A DNA stretch of 64,000 nucleotides from Leptodontidium sp. MPI-SDFR-AT-0119. Taxonomy: Eukaryota > Ascomycota > Leotiomycetes > Helotiales > Leptodontidiaceae. How positions within the stretch are numbered: position 1 is the stretch's first letter; each line of letters begins with the position of its first letter. The translations under genes were made by a program, and so were the position numbers. Below the pieces are notes generated by a model. That model had not been told where the DNA came from, made no database searches, and worked only from the letters and a program-made list of their open reading frames with translations. The stretch covers positions 434,001-498,000 of the forward strand of contig JAHLEZ010000031.1 of the NCBI GenBank assembly GCA_020726505.1, written 5' to 3'. Below are positions 33,165-43,946 of this stretch, piece after piece.

Positions 33165-35234
33165 ATGCAAATAGCGCACATGCGCAACGTACAAAGCTTT
33201 TTACTGGCCTCTTCCGCTAAGAGTCCAAGACAGCTCTCAGCTAGGACACGATGCGTCAAACGTGTTGGGTGGCCCCTGAGCGATATGAAGCCCGGTTTCC
33301 GAAGATTTGGACATCAAGAACCATCTTCTTCTCTTTACCAGACCCTACAACCCAGCGGCAATTGTGACAGCCCTGTTATCCGACTTCTGGAACTCCTCCC
33401 AGGCCGCGGCACACAACCAGTGACCGCTCGACTTCGCTCAATACCACTGTCTTCCGTCCCCAGATATGAAGCGATATCCTACTGCTGGGGCGATCCAACA
33501 GACACCAAAACAGTAATCTGTAATGGATCTCCTCTTCCTGTCCCCAGAAGACTAGAAATCGCACTCCGCAACATGCGCCACCCCACCCAATCACGTGACC
33601 TTTGGGCAGATGCAATTTGTATCAACCAAAAAGATGATAAGGAGAAGAAAGTCCAAGTCGAGTTAATGCGAGAGATCTTTGCAAGCGCGGAAAGGACGCT
33701 AATTTGGGTTGGGGACAAGGAGGAGAGGAGACAGCACAGGATAAGCATATTTGCCTTGATGTCTATCAAAATCGGACTTTTGATGCTCCGTCAACGACTT
33801 AAAGCGCTCCAGTCGCCCGAAATTCCTATCTTCGAGTTTGAGAGAAAAGAGAAAAGAGTAGTAGCACCATTTAGTTCCGACTTTTATCTGGAGTTGATAG
33901 GACTCCTCCGCCAGCCTTGGTTCCGCCGCGCTTGGGTCGTGCAAGAAGTCGCTGTCTCCACCCACGCGACGATTTTCTGGGGAGGAAGGCAGTATGAATG
34001 GGATGATATTGTGAGGGCGCTGAAGTTTATGAGTGAGGTTGATTTCCCGCTCGCTTTTATTGTTACGCTGGAACATGTTAGTGCTGTGGAGGAGGAAAGG
34101 AAATATTATAGAGGGGGTGCGGTGAAGTTGTTGAGTGTGCTGAGTAGACATCAGAGGTGTGAGGCGACGGATTTGAGGGACAAAGTGTTCTCGTTTTTGG
34201 GTTTGGTGAAGACCCCTTCCATCCCGAGGACACAGGTCAATATCACTTATGAGGAGAAAACGGAGCCGATATATACCCAAACCGCCCGGGCCATGTTGGA
34301 CACGGATCGGAATCTCGATATTTTAAGCAGACCACCTAGCACAACAATTTCGGAGCTCAACCTTCCCTCCTGGGTCCCCGACTGGAGCCTCCCTCCAGCA
34401 AGCTCGCTCACTTACTCCTGGGGCCACGGACCGCTCTCACTCACAGGTGTGGAACTCTCTCCTTCAACTCCACGCTTTTGCGCTTCCGCCAATACCGCAT
34501 TTACTCCTTCTTCTTTCCCCACCAACGGGTCTTCCTCTTCCTCATCCACAAGTAACAGGAGCCTCATAATCCAAGGCTACGTCCTCGACACAATCACAGA
34601 AACCGGGCCGATTTACCAAGGCATCCAAATCCCGACTCAAGTCCGCTCCTTCCCCTCCATCGTCCAAGAATGGTGGAAATGCATCCTCTCTCTACTGAGA
34701 GCAAGGAAAGTGTTTATCGCTTGGCAGAAGATTGCCTACTTCAATACCACCCCCCAAAGCCGAAACCCGACCTGTAAATCAACGAAGGAGACGATGCGTG
34801 AAGCATTCCTCAACACAGTTTCTACAAGCGAAGCTGGCACTTCCTCCTCCACCCCAGCGCTCGATTTTGAACTGTACGCCTGGGAGAAGAGCGCAAGGAT
34901 AGGGATTATTGGCTTACCGTACAGTGCTTGGATACTTATCTCCCACTTCCTCTCAAACAAACCCTTCTTGGTATGTGAGATGCAAGGACGTTATTCGTTG
35001 CGAAGACGGTTGGTTAGGACGAGGGGTGGTTACTTGGGACTGGCTAGTGCGAGGGTGAAGAGCGGGGACGCGGTGGTTTTGGCGGCGGGAGGGCAGGTCC
35101 CACTTGTGTTGAGGCGGAGGTTGGAGTTGGAGGGGAATGAACAGTGGGAATTGGTGGGTGATGCTTATGTGCATAGTGTTATGCAAGGAGAAGCTTGGGA
35201 GGAGAAGAAGTGCAAAAGCATTATTCTCACGTGA
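33165..35234 (+). CDS. HET-domain protein (heterokaryon incompatibility type)
   Basis: A single open frame of 689 residues from the ATG at 33165; an alternative ATG at 33285 (MKPGFRRF) removes 40 residues that look more like leader than domain. The HET domain begins near residue 80 (IRLLELLPG) and shows its hallmark blocks: YEAISYCWGD (101-110), LWADAICINQKD, and ERTLIWVGD, then WFRRAWVVQEVA. The C-terminal part has FSFLGLV and LPSWVPDWS, usual in long HET proteins, and a Ser/Thr linker near residue 450. HET proteins trigger cell death when non-self is sensed after hyphal fusion. The Fot1-like element ends 477 bp upstream and might affect its promoter. Confidence 0.92.
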   Translation: MQIAHMRNVQSFLLASSAKSPRQLSARTRCVKRVGWPLSDMKPGFRRFGHQEPSSSLYQTLQPSGNCDSPVIRLLELLPGRGTQPVTARLRSIPLSSVPRYEAISYCWGDPTDTKTVICNGSPLPVPRRLEIALRNMRHPTQSRDLWADAICINQKDDKEKKVQVELMREIFASAERTLIWVGDKEERRQHRISIFALMSIKIGLLMLRQRLKALQSPEIPIFEFERKEKRVVAPFSSDFYLELIGLLRQPWFRRAWVVQEVAVSTHATIFWGGRQYEWDDIVRALKFMSEVDFPLAFIVTLEHVSAVEEERKYYRGGAVKLLSVLSRHQRCEATDLRDKVFSFLGLVKTPSIPRTQVNITYEEKTEPIYTQTARAMLDTDRNLDILSRPPSTTISELNLPSWVPDWSLPPASSLTYSWGHGPLSLTGVELSPSTPRFCASANTAFTPSSFPTNGSSSSSSTSNRSLIIQGYVLDTITETGPIYQGIQIPTQVRSFPSIVQEWWKCILSLLRARKVFIAWQKIAYFNTTPQSRNPTCKSTKETMREAFLNTVSTSEAGTSSSTPALDFELYAWEKSARIGIIGLPYSAWILISHFLSNKPFLVCEMQGRYSLRRRLVRTRGGYLGLASARVKSGDAVVLAAGGQVPLVLRRRLELEGNEQWELVGDAYVHSVMQGEAWEEKKCKSIILT

Positions 35235-35514
35235 ATCATTCTACAACCCTCCCTTCTAGACACGTTTCCTTCCGTCGATTTGGAGATAGGTCTGCTAAAG
35301 GTAGCATGTATACCGGTGCTGGATCGGATCGCATCGTTATGCATATCCACATCTACTTTCGGTGAGTTGAATTCTCTTGTCTGCGTTTGTTCACGGCTGA
35401 AATTTAAAGTCGAACTCGACAAATTTTAGAGTCTTTAATTTAAGATCCCTGGCATAAGGGAGGGACAACCTGCGAGGAAATTCTCCGTATGAAGAGAAAT
35501 GATCTGGGATCCCC

Positions 35515-35910
35515 ATGTCCCTGCAGAGCACGACGATTCATTTCACGAGCCTCAACATCTTGTATACTGTCACCATCGCTTTCTACTCACCCGCGACACT
35601 TCTCGGCATCTCCCTCTATTTCCGCGATGGTTTTGATCGTAACACAGGCTTCATACTCCTTATCTTCTTCTCCCTAATCCGGATCACTGGAGCTGGATTG
35701 AATCTAGCTTCTATTCATTCCCCACCTATGCAGGCCGGGATTCTCAACACAGCCGCTCTGGTACTGGCGTTTACGGGCGTCTCATCACTTCTGCTAGTGG
35801 CTCTGGGACTGGCCTATTGTGTTCGATTTGGAATGGTCAAGATCTATCCAACGACAATTAAGCCCATCCATCTCAAAACAATCTTGCTTAACGTCGCCAT
35901 GTGTCTTTAA
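35515..35910 (+). CDS. Multi-pass membrane protein, apparently C-terminally truncated
   Basis: 131 residues with four hydrophobic segments: ILYTVTIAFYSPATLLGISLYF, TGFILLIFFSLIRITGAGL, an LNTAALVLAF region, and LLLVALGLAYCV. The blocks RDGF..NTGFILL and IRITGAGLNLAS resemble an abundant family of fungal integral membrane proteins of about 250 residues with seven helices (often annotated as DUF7702). Here the frame stops after KTILLNVAMCL, where the family would continue with further helices, so this looks like a truncated gene. The start could also lie at another ATG nearby. Function unknown. Confidence 0.5.
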   Translation: MSLQSTTIHFTSLNILYTVTIAFYSPATLLGISLYFRDGFDRNTGFILLIFFSLIRITGAGLNLASIHSPPMQAGILNTAALVLAFTGVSSLLLVALGLAYCVRFGMVKIYPTTIKPIHLKTILLNVAMCL

Positions 35911-35937
35911 GACAGAAAGACATGCTTTCCTTTGATA

Positions 35938-36676
35938 CTAAATCTTATGAAACACAATCGGCGAATCAATAAGCGTCAAGGGCGGTAGATAATCTGCAGT
36001 CATGGTTCCCAAATGCCTCCCTCCAGCAACACCCTTCCTCGCGCCCGGAGGCACGAAATTCTGCTCTCCACTCTCTCGTACATCCTCACACTGTCTGCCC
36101 TGTATACTGGCATTGCCCACATCCACACCATCCTGATCTATATCTACTGCCTGCACATTGACTGTCGTAGTTGAAGTTTCAAGGTCTACGACTTTCTACG
36201 GCTTGACTAACACGATCTGTATTTTCCGTCGCTCTTACTTCTCTTCTTATTATAGAGTGTTCTTTACTCGACGAGGTAGAATAATATCTAGGACAGAGTA
36301 TAAAATAACGACAATATCTCCAGTAAGACGGAAACACAGCCTTACAATAGGACACTTCCCTTGAAGAATCTAAAATTAGATCCAGCGCCTATACTCTAAG
36401 AAATTTATAGATGACTCGAATGAAGATAAATGATAAAGAAGCCGCCACAGCGTATCAATCTAAATCGTTGAAGAGGAGGCAGATCTTAAAGAGAATACCT
36501 GTTACGGTTGTAGTAACTATAGAAACGACTAAGAAGAGAACCACGCCGAATTTAAACGTGATAGGGATCTTAGATATTCCGTTCGCTCTAACTCTTGCTC
36601 TGTATTCTATAATACTTTCGTCACAGAGACCCGGTGCAGCCACGACCGGGATGCGAAGGAGGATGCATAGAATCAC
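35938..36676 (-). pseudogene. Possible remnants of a membrane protein gene
   Basis: Two minus-strand frames: one with a clear membrane helix (FGVVLFLVVSIVTTTVTGIL, 36676-36455) and one hydrophilic (36156-35938). They could be exons of one decayed gene, but the AT-rich stretch between them (36170-36450) carries stops. No family recognised. Confidence 0.25.
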
Positions 36677-36834
36677 GAGAGGGCAAAATATGATCCGAAT
36701 AACTTCTCTTTATTCGAACGTCGTTGCAGTATATTTCGAGTTCTATCTTATGTCCTCCTTCGCACCACCAACCTTAGCTAAGACCTCCAACAAACCCCAA
36801 CTTAGGTACACGACTTGTAACATCCCAGATATCT

Positions 36835-37380
36835 TTACGTGCACCCCTTCTGGAAACCCAATGAGTTTGTACCAGGGCTAGACCTGATCAGATTCCCATT
36901 TGCAAAGCAACCATTCTGCTGGCTGCGGTTGCCATCGCAATGGTCGCTATTCCAAAAGCTAATATGAGCATTCTTCAGCGTTAGGATCTCCATACACTGG
37001 CAGTTCTTTGCCTTGACACAGACATTCCCCGAAGTGTCGAGCGTATAGCCCCATTGGTAGTTATTACGGCCACTACAGTTGGTCTCGGTCCAGCATTTGA
37101 CTCGCACGATAGTGTTGAAATCGTCGTCGCCCGCGCGGGTCGCGAGAAGGTCACGGACGACTGTCAGTGGGTTGCTGGAGCTCATGATTGTACGCGTCTG
37201 CTTGATGGTGGGCAGAGGAGGAACCGGTGACCCGTTCTCGTCCAGCTTGAACAGGAAAGTAGGGTCAGTGGTGGGGTCTGATCCAAGCAGGGAATCGGCC
37301 GGGCCAGAGGGAATGGCGGAGGCTTGGACGGCAGCTAGGAGGATAGCATAGGCGGCTGTATAACGAAGAAGACTAAGCAT
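36835..37380 (-). CDS. Small secreted Cys-rich protein, effector candidate
   Basis: 181 residues from the ATG at 37380. A signal peptide is evident (LLRYTAAYAILLAAVQASA, cleavage likely near residue 22). A polar, Pro-containing propeptide-like stretch of about 75 residues follows, and then a compact domain with eight Cys (KCW, NCS, NVC, NCQC, DHC, NGC and a final GCT). All Cys lie in the last 90 residues, suggesting four disulphides. No membrane anchor, no repeats. I do not recognise a characterised family. Size, secretion and Cys content match effector-like or antimicrobial-like secreted proteins, but no activity can be inferred. It sits in transposon-rich DNA between AT-rich blocks, a usual setting for fast-evolving secreted genes. 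Confidence 0.7.
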   Translation of the reverse strand: MLSLLRYTAAYAILLAAVQASAIPSGPADSLLGSDPTTDPTFLFKLDENGSPVPPLPTIKQTRTIMSSSNPLTVVRDLLATRAGDDDFNTIVRVKCWTETNCSGRNNYQWGYTLDTSGNVCVKAKNCQCMEILTLKNAHISFWNSDHCDGNRSQQNGCFANGNLIRSSPGTNSLGFQKGCT

Positions 37381-37710
37381 TGTTGCGACGAATTTGAGGA
37401 AGATGGTGTTGAAGATTGCTGGTCTTTGACGTGTTTTGAGTATTGGGATAGAAGAAGTAGCCCGGAGGTGTATGCTGAATTCTCGTGTTAGTAACCAAGA
37501 TATATGACACCTTTCACAAGCTGGGGATACACACAGTCTTTGGGAAATCAGAAAACTTGGTCTTCATGGGGTGGGGAAAAAGAAAGATGGAAAAGACAAT
37601 GGCGGACTTCTTATATCGGAGAATAACCCTGGATTCTGTCCATCTCGTATTTGACGTGAGGCGGGGGCTTTGGACCCCAAGAGTCATAGGATTTAAACCT
37701 GGTACCGTGC

Positions 37711-37847
37711 AGTACAGTGCATCTAGTTTGAACCCCCTTCACTTTTTATCCTTCATGTTGACCAATGAAAATTTGTTCCGGTGTCCGTCAACCAATCAGA
37801 AGACTAGTTATTTTTTAGGGGGGGTTCAAACTAAATACACTGTACTG
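37711..37847. mobile_element. MITE-like element, 137 bp
   Basis: Ends are inverted copies: CAGTACAGTGCATCTAGTTT at the left, and at the right the complement of CAGTACAGTGTATTTAGTTT, each continuing into GAACCCCC. About 30 bp pair with two mismatches. The right end is followed by TA and the left preceded by TG, as expected for a TA target with one mutation. There is no coding capacity. The ends resemble Tc1/mariner-derived MITEs. Confidence 0.65.
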
Positions 37848-39424
37848 TAGGATTCATGACCTGGACATCTAATCTACGGTACGGATCTCAACAGGCTAAA
37901 CTGAAAGGATAAACGGAGGACGATACGGTGCGAATGCGTCGCTAAACCCGACAGAAAGAATTCTATATAGAAAAGCTGAGTATTAGATTCCCCTTACCAG
38001 GCGTCATATGGCCCTTGTAGTCACTTCGTGGCCAAAGCTGTGAATCTCAATGCCATAGGAGATCGGTATCTCTGCTTTCGATGCATAGCCCGCTGTTCAA
38101 ACGGACATTCTGTAGGTTTTAGTTTGGATACGGGGCGATGAGTAAACCTTAAGCAGTTTCTCCGGATTTCTCCAGATCAAGTATGATACGGAGTGGCAGG
38201 AGCCCGCGCCCAGATTGGCCCCCAATACAATATATGAGGATCCTTTACGCTGAGCATGGTTCAGAACAGAAAAGCGTCCGGCTTTCAGGGTTATCCACTG
38301 GCGGTAAAGGTCTGGAGTTTGGACGGTGTGCAGAAAAGTGAATCATGTACTTACTAGTAATGCGGAAGGCTCTCGTTGCATTTGGTAACGTTTTTCTTTT
38401 GGCGCTGTGATATTCGGTGAGCGGGGTAGCCATCGCCCAACGGGATTTTTCTTTCGGAGTTTGACTGCTTTTCAAGCTTTTTTCTGCTATATATATGGAT
38501 TCGATGAGACTTTAGCTTAAATTCAGTATACCTTATCAAAGATGTATAGCCTCTAATTTCACCCATAATAACCATTTCTACGCTTCACTCCCAAAAGTCT
38601 CTATTGGGATCCCCAGCTTATACTTCATGTGCTTACACCCGAGTCATATTTGTAGCAAGTGAAAAGTGAATAGTGAATTGACATCGAGACGCCAACATAC
38701 AAATCTGAAAGATAACGTTATATTATGAAAAGTCAACGTAGAATATATAATATAAAATCATTACTTCATATCACACTTAAATCGTATTTCGAATTTTCAC
38801 GCTCTAAACTCGCTGTAATAAAAGAAAGTTACAAAAACATACCTCTTAATTAAGCCGTACTAGTAATGCAAATCAAAGTAATAGAACTTGTAACTTCCTT
38901 CTTAAGATTCAATTTTATTTCCTTTTATTCCTTAGAATATCTTTTCTTCAGTCCTCTATTTATGGCCTTATGTTCCTTAAATCCCTATATAACATATGCT
39001 ACTAAGATAAAGCTTAATATATTTATGCTTATGTGTTTTTTAATACTTAAATAGCGGCCTCATAAGTAAAATGATCCTTAATTCTAAGCTATAATATACA
39101 ACAAAGTAGCTTATGTATACTCTAATTAACTTTTATACATATTCTAATTAGCCCTTTTTATTACCTTTATATTAAACTTTTATTATTAAATAATTATTTA
39201 ATAATAAATAATCTACTTCTTAATTGCTTATAAGTATTAATTAAAGACTCTTTTGCATAAGTATTAGTTTATAACTACATGCAAGTTTACTCGTCAAGAG
39301 CCTCAGATCTCACACCCTGCCTCGTCACTCTTCACTCTCATTCTCACATTCATTCCTCACTCTTTATCTACATACCAGACTCTACACGGAGCATCCGTCC
39401 AATTTGGGTTTACTGCAATGAGCC
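37848..39424. other. Intergenic; AT-rich RIP-like block in the right half
   Basis: 37848-38640 is ordinary intergenic sequence without a recognisable gene. 38650-39290 is strongly AT-rich with many stops in all frames and is probably a fully decayed repeat. Confidence 0.45.
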
Positions 39425-40262
39425 ATGGAACAACAAAACAAATACTTCATAGCCCCCGACTTCGACTGCCCCCCCAAGCACAGCTATCCTCATTGGGCAT
39501 ATCCTCACTGACCCCGCTCTCCCATACGAATCTCTCAACACAGACTCTCATACCCCCGCCCCACCATCTACCACTCTCACAACAACCAAGACAGGTTTCT
39601 TAGCCACTCGCTCCCAGCTCAGCAGCGGGAAATTCGGTATCTGGGCTCAAGTCCTCGAAGGCGCTTTTGGTGGCATGGTAGGACACAGCTTCGACAATAG
39701 CCAGGATCTTGATTTCGAGATCGACGAGATTGAGACTAGTTTTATGAAGCCTGCTGGAAAGGAGACGAAGGAGTATCTGAGAGGCTGTGTTGAGGATGGC
39801 GATGTTCAAGCTTTCTTGGAAGAGAGCAGGTTCAAGAAGAGTGTGTACATGATTGTGGGGCTTAAGATTGCGAAGGGCGCAAAGGTGAGAAAAGGTTCGG
39901 AGAGGAGTAGCGAGACGACGGCGCAATTGATGATTGATGGGACGGCGGGTGGTGTGCCTGTTAAGGCTGGACCAGAGGTTGAGATTAAGAAAGACAGACA
40001 GGAGAGTACGGAGTGGATTGATGAGAAGAGCTTTGTTTTTGCGTATCGTTTGAGGAAGATCACTTGTAAGAAGGGGAAGATTGTTGAAGATGTGGAGTAT
40101 AACAAGGGGGCATTCCTGGATCTGGAGTCAAGCGTAGATCTGAGGGAAGAGAAAGGCTTGCATTATTTGGTGGAAAACGAGGATGTTGATCTTGAGGGAA
40201 AAGAGGGAAAAGAGGAAATAGATGAAGAGGAGGAAGCTACCTTCCTATGGCCTGCGAAATAA
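39425..40262 (+). CDS. Conserved fungal protein of unknown function, one frameshift
   Basis: Begins MEQQNKYFIAPDFDCPP at 39425. Its continuation (STAILIGHILTDPALPYESL, then GFLATRSQLSSGKFGIWAQV and GGMVGHSFDNSQDLDFEID) is in another frame, so one base must be removed from the run of seven C at 39469-39475. The total length is one more than a multiple of three, as expected. With that single change the protein has about 278 residues. It has no signal peptide or membrane helix and ends in an acidic tail (EEIDEEEEATF). Proteins of this pattern (xYFIAPDFDxPP... GxIWAxx) occur as families in ascomycete accessory DNA, but I know of no assigned function. Either a sequencing slip or a genuine recent inactivation. 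Confidence 0.6.
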
Positions 40263-40357
40263 AATCTGGGAGACCCTATAGTCCAAGACCAATTCTTGCT
40301 GATGCTTTCTAAGCTTTCTAAGCTGCCTCTAACTCGATCCTTACCTTACCTTACCTT

Positions 40358-42060
40358 TTAGTCTCTCCCATGTGGTTCAACCCCAAATTGTAAGTCCAAG
40401 GGACCTTGATTGTCACTCGAAGCCAGAAGCTCATAATCCACCCAATGGGAAGATGTGATCTGCAGAGGACAAGGATTGAAGGAGAGGAGGAAGATAACTG
40501 CCGGCAATGCATAGAGTTGGATCTCGCCGTTGGAAGAAGGACGGTTGAGGGATGCTGCGGGTTGGGACTGGACGGAATATGCGGCCGCTGGTACGCTTTT
40601 TTCGGACAATCTGTCGTTGCAACCTAGTCGTGGCATCTGAGATAAGTGCGTTCAATGCTGTGATTCTTGTTCGAAGAACATCGACCTTTGCCTCATATTC
40701 TGCTTGTAGTGCCAGATCCATGTTATTCGAGTTAGACACGAGATTCCACGAAACTGCGAATAGCGACCACTTTGCGTGTTGTAACTTGCGACTTGCACAA
40801 TCTAGACGATATTTCAAATCGTGAACGGCCATCAAGTAGTCCACTTGTGTCTTTCCATTTCCATCCTGTGTTACAGGATCGAAGTGGGAGTGCAGGAGCT
40901 CCCCCAGGAGGAGCTTTGCCATCGAAATTCTAGGAAGTCCCCCCAGTTAGAGGCTGAATGTTGTGAGTGTTAATTATGTCAGCGGCCTTTGTGCGAGTGT
41001 CGTAATTATCTTCACTGGCATACAGCAGCTCACTGAGTTCATGGATCTCCTTGGCGACTGATTCTGAGCCAGTTCCAAATACGGCATCCTCTTCGCCCTT
41101 GTGCGCTTCGAGGAAACTGAGAATTGCATCTAGGCCAGTAGTCTCAATAGAAAATGGCTCTATCTTTACGTTGGTGGTGAAGGTGCTGGCATATTTTCTC
41201 GGCAGGAGTAGTGGGTTTCTGCTTTCTGTTGAAACCAACGTTGTATATCGTCCCGTAGCCCACAAGTCTAGTGCTTAATCTTGTTCCCAGGACGCCTTTG
41301 ATATTGGAATTAAAAGTGCACACAAGACCCTCTAAGCGGTCATCCAAGGTTGCCTTGTCAAGGTTTGGCTTAAGAGGGTCGGATGCCGGATCTGAGCGCC
41401 AGCCAAACTCGGTGTACTGGCGATTGCCTGGATCTTTTCCCCCGAAGCATCCACCGAATCAAGGCTGTCAATCATTGAGAACACATTTAGCGTTATGCAT
41501 CGTATTATCGGGAAATGAGAAATTGAACAAGTTCATTGCCGTTAGCGGAACTCGGGCAATGGTATTGCCTCTCTCTATCTAATCTTCTGCATTCATCCTT
41601 TCGCCTATACACACAGCAGCCTGCTTATTGAGAACATCTAGGGATGTCTCGTCACCTGCTGTATACATGACATAGTGAGACACTTCAGATTCAAGATCCA
41701 CATCTGGGTCGAGCTCGTTGACATTCCAAAGTCTCCTGTGGCTTCGCATACGGTATACAACGCGCCGAATCAGGGATTACATCTTCTCCAAGTGCGGCAA
41801 GCCCACTGCCTGGATGGAATAACAAATGGCCTTCGTCGACCACGGCGAGCGATCTGGCCTCCTGAATAAGAGAGAGAAGATGACACTTGGTGGACAAGCC
41901 TATCGTAACCTGTTCAAAGCTGAGTCTGTAGAGGATAGTAGCTAGGCTTATCCGAGCTGTATGGTTCTGGTATTGTCTTTTGCTCGCCGGTGCTACGGGG
42001 GGATTTATTTGATCGGAGTCCGAAATAGATTTTGTACTAGCCGCAAGCACAAATGGCCAC
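40358..42060 (-). pseudogene. Decayed gene of unknown fungal family
   Basis: Successive minus-strand segments read well but in different frames: an N-terminal part around 42050-41691; then GCFGGKDPGNRQYTEFGWRS, LVCTFNSNIKGVLGTRLS and VKIEPFSIETTGLDAILSFL (about 41450-41100); then DTRTKAADIINTHNIQPLTG followed by TAG at 40932-40930, where the following NFDGKAPPGG suggests a mutated Trp codon; then, in a further frame, DLKYRLDCASRKLQHAKWSL to 40431. There are at least two frameshifts and one nonsense codon. The C-terminal helical part looks like a coiled-coil region. Function unknown. The gene lies next to another damaged gene of unknown family at 39425. Confidence 0.5.
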
Positions 42061-42559
42061 AGATATGAGTCGGCTCGTTAAAGCGGACGTCTGAGGGCAT
42101 CCCTGAAACGGGGGAGGATCTTGGCACTGCGGGGTACCTCGTCCCCGTCTCCTCTCCGTCGTTGGCGCCTTTGAGTTTGCTACTCTAACGAGTAAACCTT
42201 AGGATACCGGAGTAAAAACAATCCGGTGATTACACGCCACAGCAACCGACCTCCTGATTTTACTGGTCCCTAAAAAGGTTGGCATGCACGATTTCAGTCT
42301 TTACTAACGCGTGGGCCATAACTTTGAGTCATTACTTTCCCCGCTCCGCGTGAGAAACACGGTATCACATGGCCGTAGAATAGGTAACAAGGCTAGCATA
42401 TTCCCATATAAACCCCAATCCACCTCGTGCCAAACGTCCAAATACTCACTCTATGACAAACTTTCCCCGTCAACAGTTGATTCACGAACCTCGAAGAAAA
42501 TTGTTTTGATATCCATATTCACATCAAGCTGTCCACCGCCGGCCCTCTACCCCATCACA

Positions 42560-43054
42560 ATGTCTTCCAACATCGTACCTTGTCTGTGGTTCGACGGCCA
42601 GGCAGAAGAAGCCGCTAATTTCTACATCTCGATCTTCAAAGACAGCAAAATCACCTCCGTTCAACGTTACACCGACGCTGGAAAAGAGATCCACGGACAC
42701 AAGGCCGGCGATGTCATGGTGGTAGCCTTCGAAATCAACGGCCAGCCATTCACTATCTTGAACGGCGGACCCCAGTTCAAACTCAACGAGGCCATCTCCT
42801 TCCAAATCATGTGCGAGGATCAAGCTGAGGTCGATTACTATTGGTCCAAGCTTGGTGAGGGTGGTGATCCTGCGAAGCAACAATGTGGATGGGTCTGTGA
42901 CAAGTATGGTCTCTCCTGGCAGGTTGTTCCGAAGATTTTGAGACCATTGATCACCGATCCTGATCCGGAGAAATCAAGACGCGCGTTGCAGGCTATGATG
43001 GATATGAAGAAGCTTGATATTTCTGGCTTGAAGGTTGCGCACGAGGGCAAGTGA
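42560..43054 (+). CDS. VOC-fold protein, PhnB / 3-demethylubiquinone methyltransferase-like
   Basis: 164 residues, intronless, start CACAATGTCTTCC. Features of the 3-dmu-9_3-mt (PhnB-like) branch of the vicinal oxygen chelate superfamily are clear: PCLWFDGQAEEAANFYISIF, a central FEINGQPFTILNGGPQF, then SFQIMCEDQAEVDYYWSKL and CGWVCDKYGLSWQVVP, ending RALQAMMDMKKLDI. Despite the family label these proteins are not proven methyltransferases. They are small dimeric beta-alpha proteins, often of unknown or detoxification-type function, and many fungal copies appear close to bacterial ones. Cytosolic. It is the one apparently undamaged gene between two decayed blocks. Confidence 0.9.
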   Translation: MSSNIVPCLWFDGQAEEAANFYISIFKDSKITSVQRYTDAGKEIHGHKAGDVMVVAFEINGQPFTILNGGPQFKLNEAISFQIMCEDQAEVDYYWSKLGEGGDPAKQQCGWVCDKYGLSWQVVPKILRPLITDPDPEKSRRALQAMMDMKKLDISGLKVAHEGK

Positions 43055-43757
43055 GAACTGGCGATATGGTTAGGGGCTTCCATGTTAGCTCGCTTTCTGC
43101 ATGGGAGAAAGTTGCGAGATTTTTTTATCAATGTTGCGGATTGTGGGCCAAGCTGCCGGTGCTTTGAAGCACGAGTAGCTGGGGTGGGCTTCAGAGATCA
43201 TCGATTCTTCAGATTCAGAAGCAATACAAGTCTAGAATGAAACGGAGAAACAAAAATTTGTCTTGCGAAATCAGCTTTTATTAACTTCTCTGCTGAGACT
43301 ATCCCATCCAGGTAGGCACTGCCAACGAGAAGGAGTACACTCGCCCATTTCTCATAAGCCGTTAACCTACGCGATGCTACCGCTGTCACCTTTATGGCCA
43401 CCACCTTTATGGCCACCTACATTACCGTCGCCGAGCGCCAGCTCCAGTGTGTGGACAGCCCACAAGGCAACGATTTCGGGTGTGTCCAATCGACGGCAGC
43501 CCGCCAAGTTACGACCCTCATCATTACATTCGCACGACTAACGCTATCTATTCTAGCCTATTTCAATCTAGCACAACCCCTCTACCTGCCGCACGTGGTT
43601 GCCCGCGTTTGGGTAGGTTAGCTATTTCTAACGATTATACGACGTTATACTTTTTATCAATTGCGATGGAAAAGAGTAATAAGTCTTAGACCTTAGTCAC
43701 GGGCTCCGGAATTGGGATAGGGTAGGCGAAGTTTAGTATAAGGGATAAAGAACGCTA
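43055..43757. other. Intergenic, AT-rich towards the right
   Basis: No supported gene. A Gly/His-repeat frame on the minus strand near 43375-43420 (GGHKGGGHKGD) is short and lacks context. Confidence 0.35.
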
Positions 43758-43946
43758 TCCCCTTGACTGCCACCAGAAACACCCTCCTGAAGGCCCTGTA
43801 AGGCTCCCTGTAACGAGCCCCTAAGAAGCGAGAAATAGTGTATGGTTCGGGCTACAGTACGCTATTCAATCACTAACTACCCCACTATACCTTTTAGGGT
43901 TAGCGGCACGTGAGCTGTAGAAGGGTGCTTATGGCAGTCAAGGGGA
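43758..43946. mobile_element. MITE-like element, about 189 bp
   Basis: Terminal inverted repeat TCCCCTTGACTGCCA at the left and its exact complement at the right, flanked by TA on both sides (CTA before, TAG after). The arms stay partly complementary further inward (ACACCCTCC against GCACCCTTC). No coding capacity. Fits a Tc1/mariner-derived MITE. Confidence 0.6.

Noticed and set aside
41600..43054. Upstream extension of the VOC protein to 42311
   Set aside because: The family starts at the ATG at 42560, and the upstream in-frame sequence is pyrimidine-rich leader.
43375..43420. Gly/His repeat peptide on the minus strand
   Set aside because: Only a few repeats, no start or signal sequence, and surrounding frames do not support a gene.
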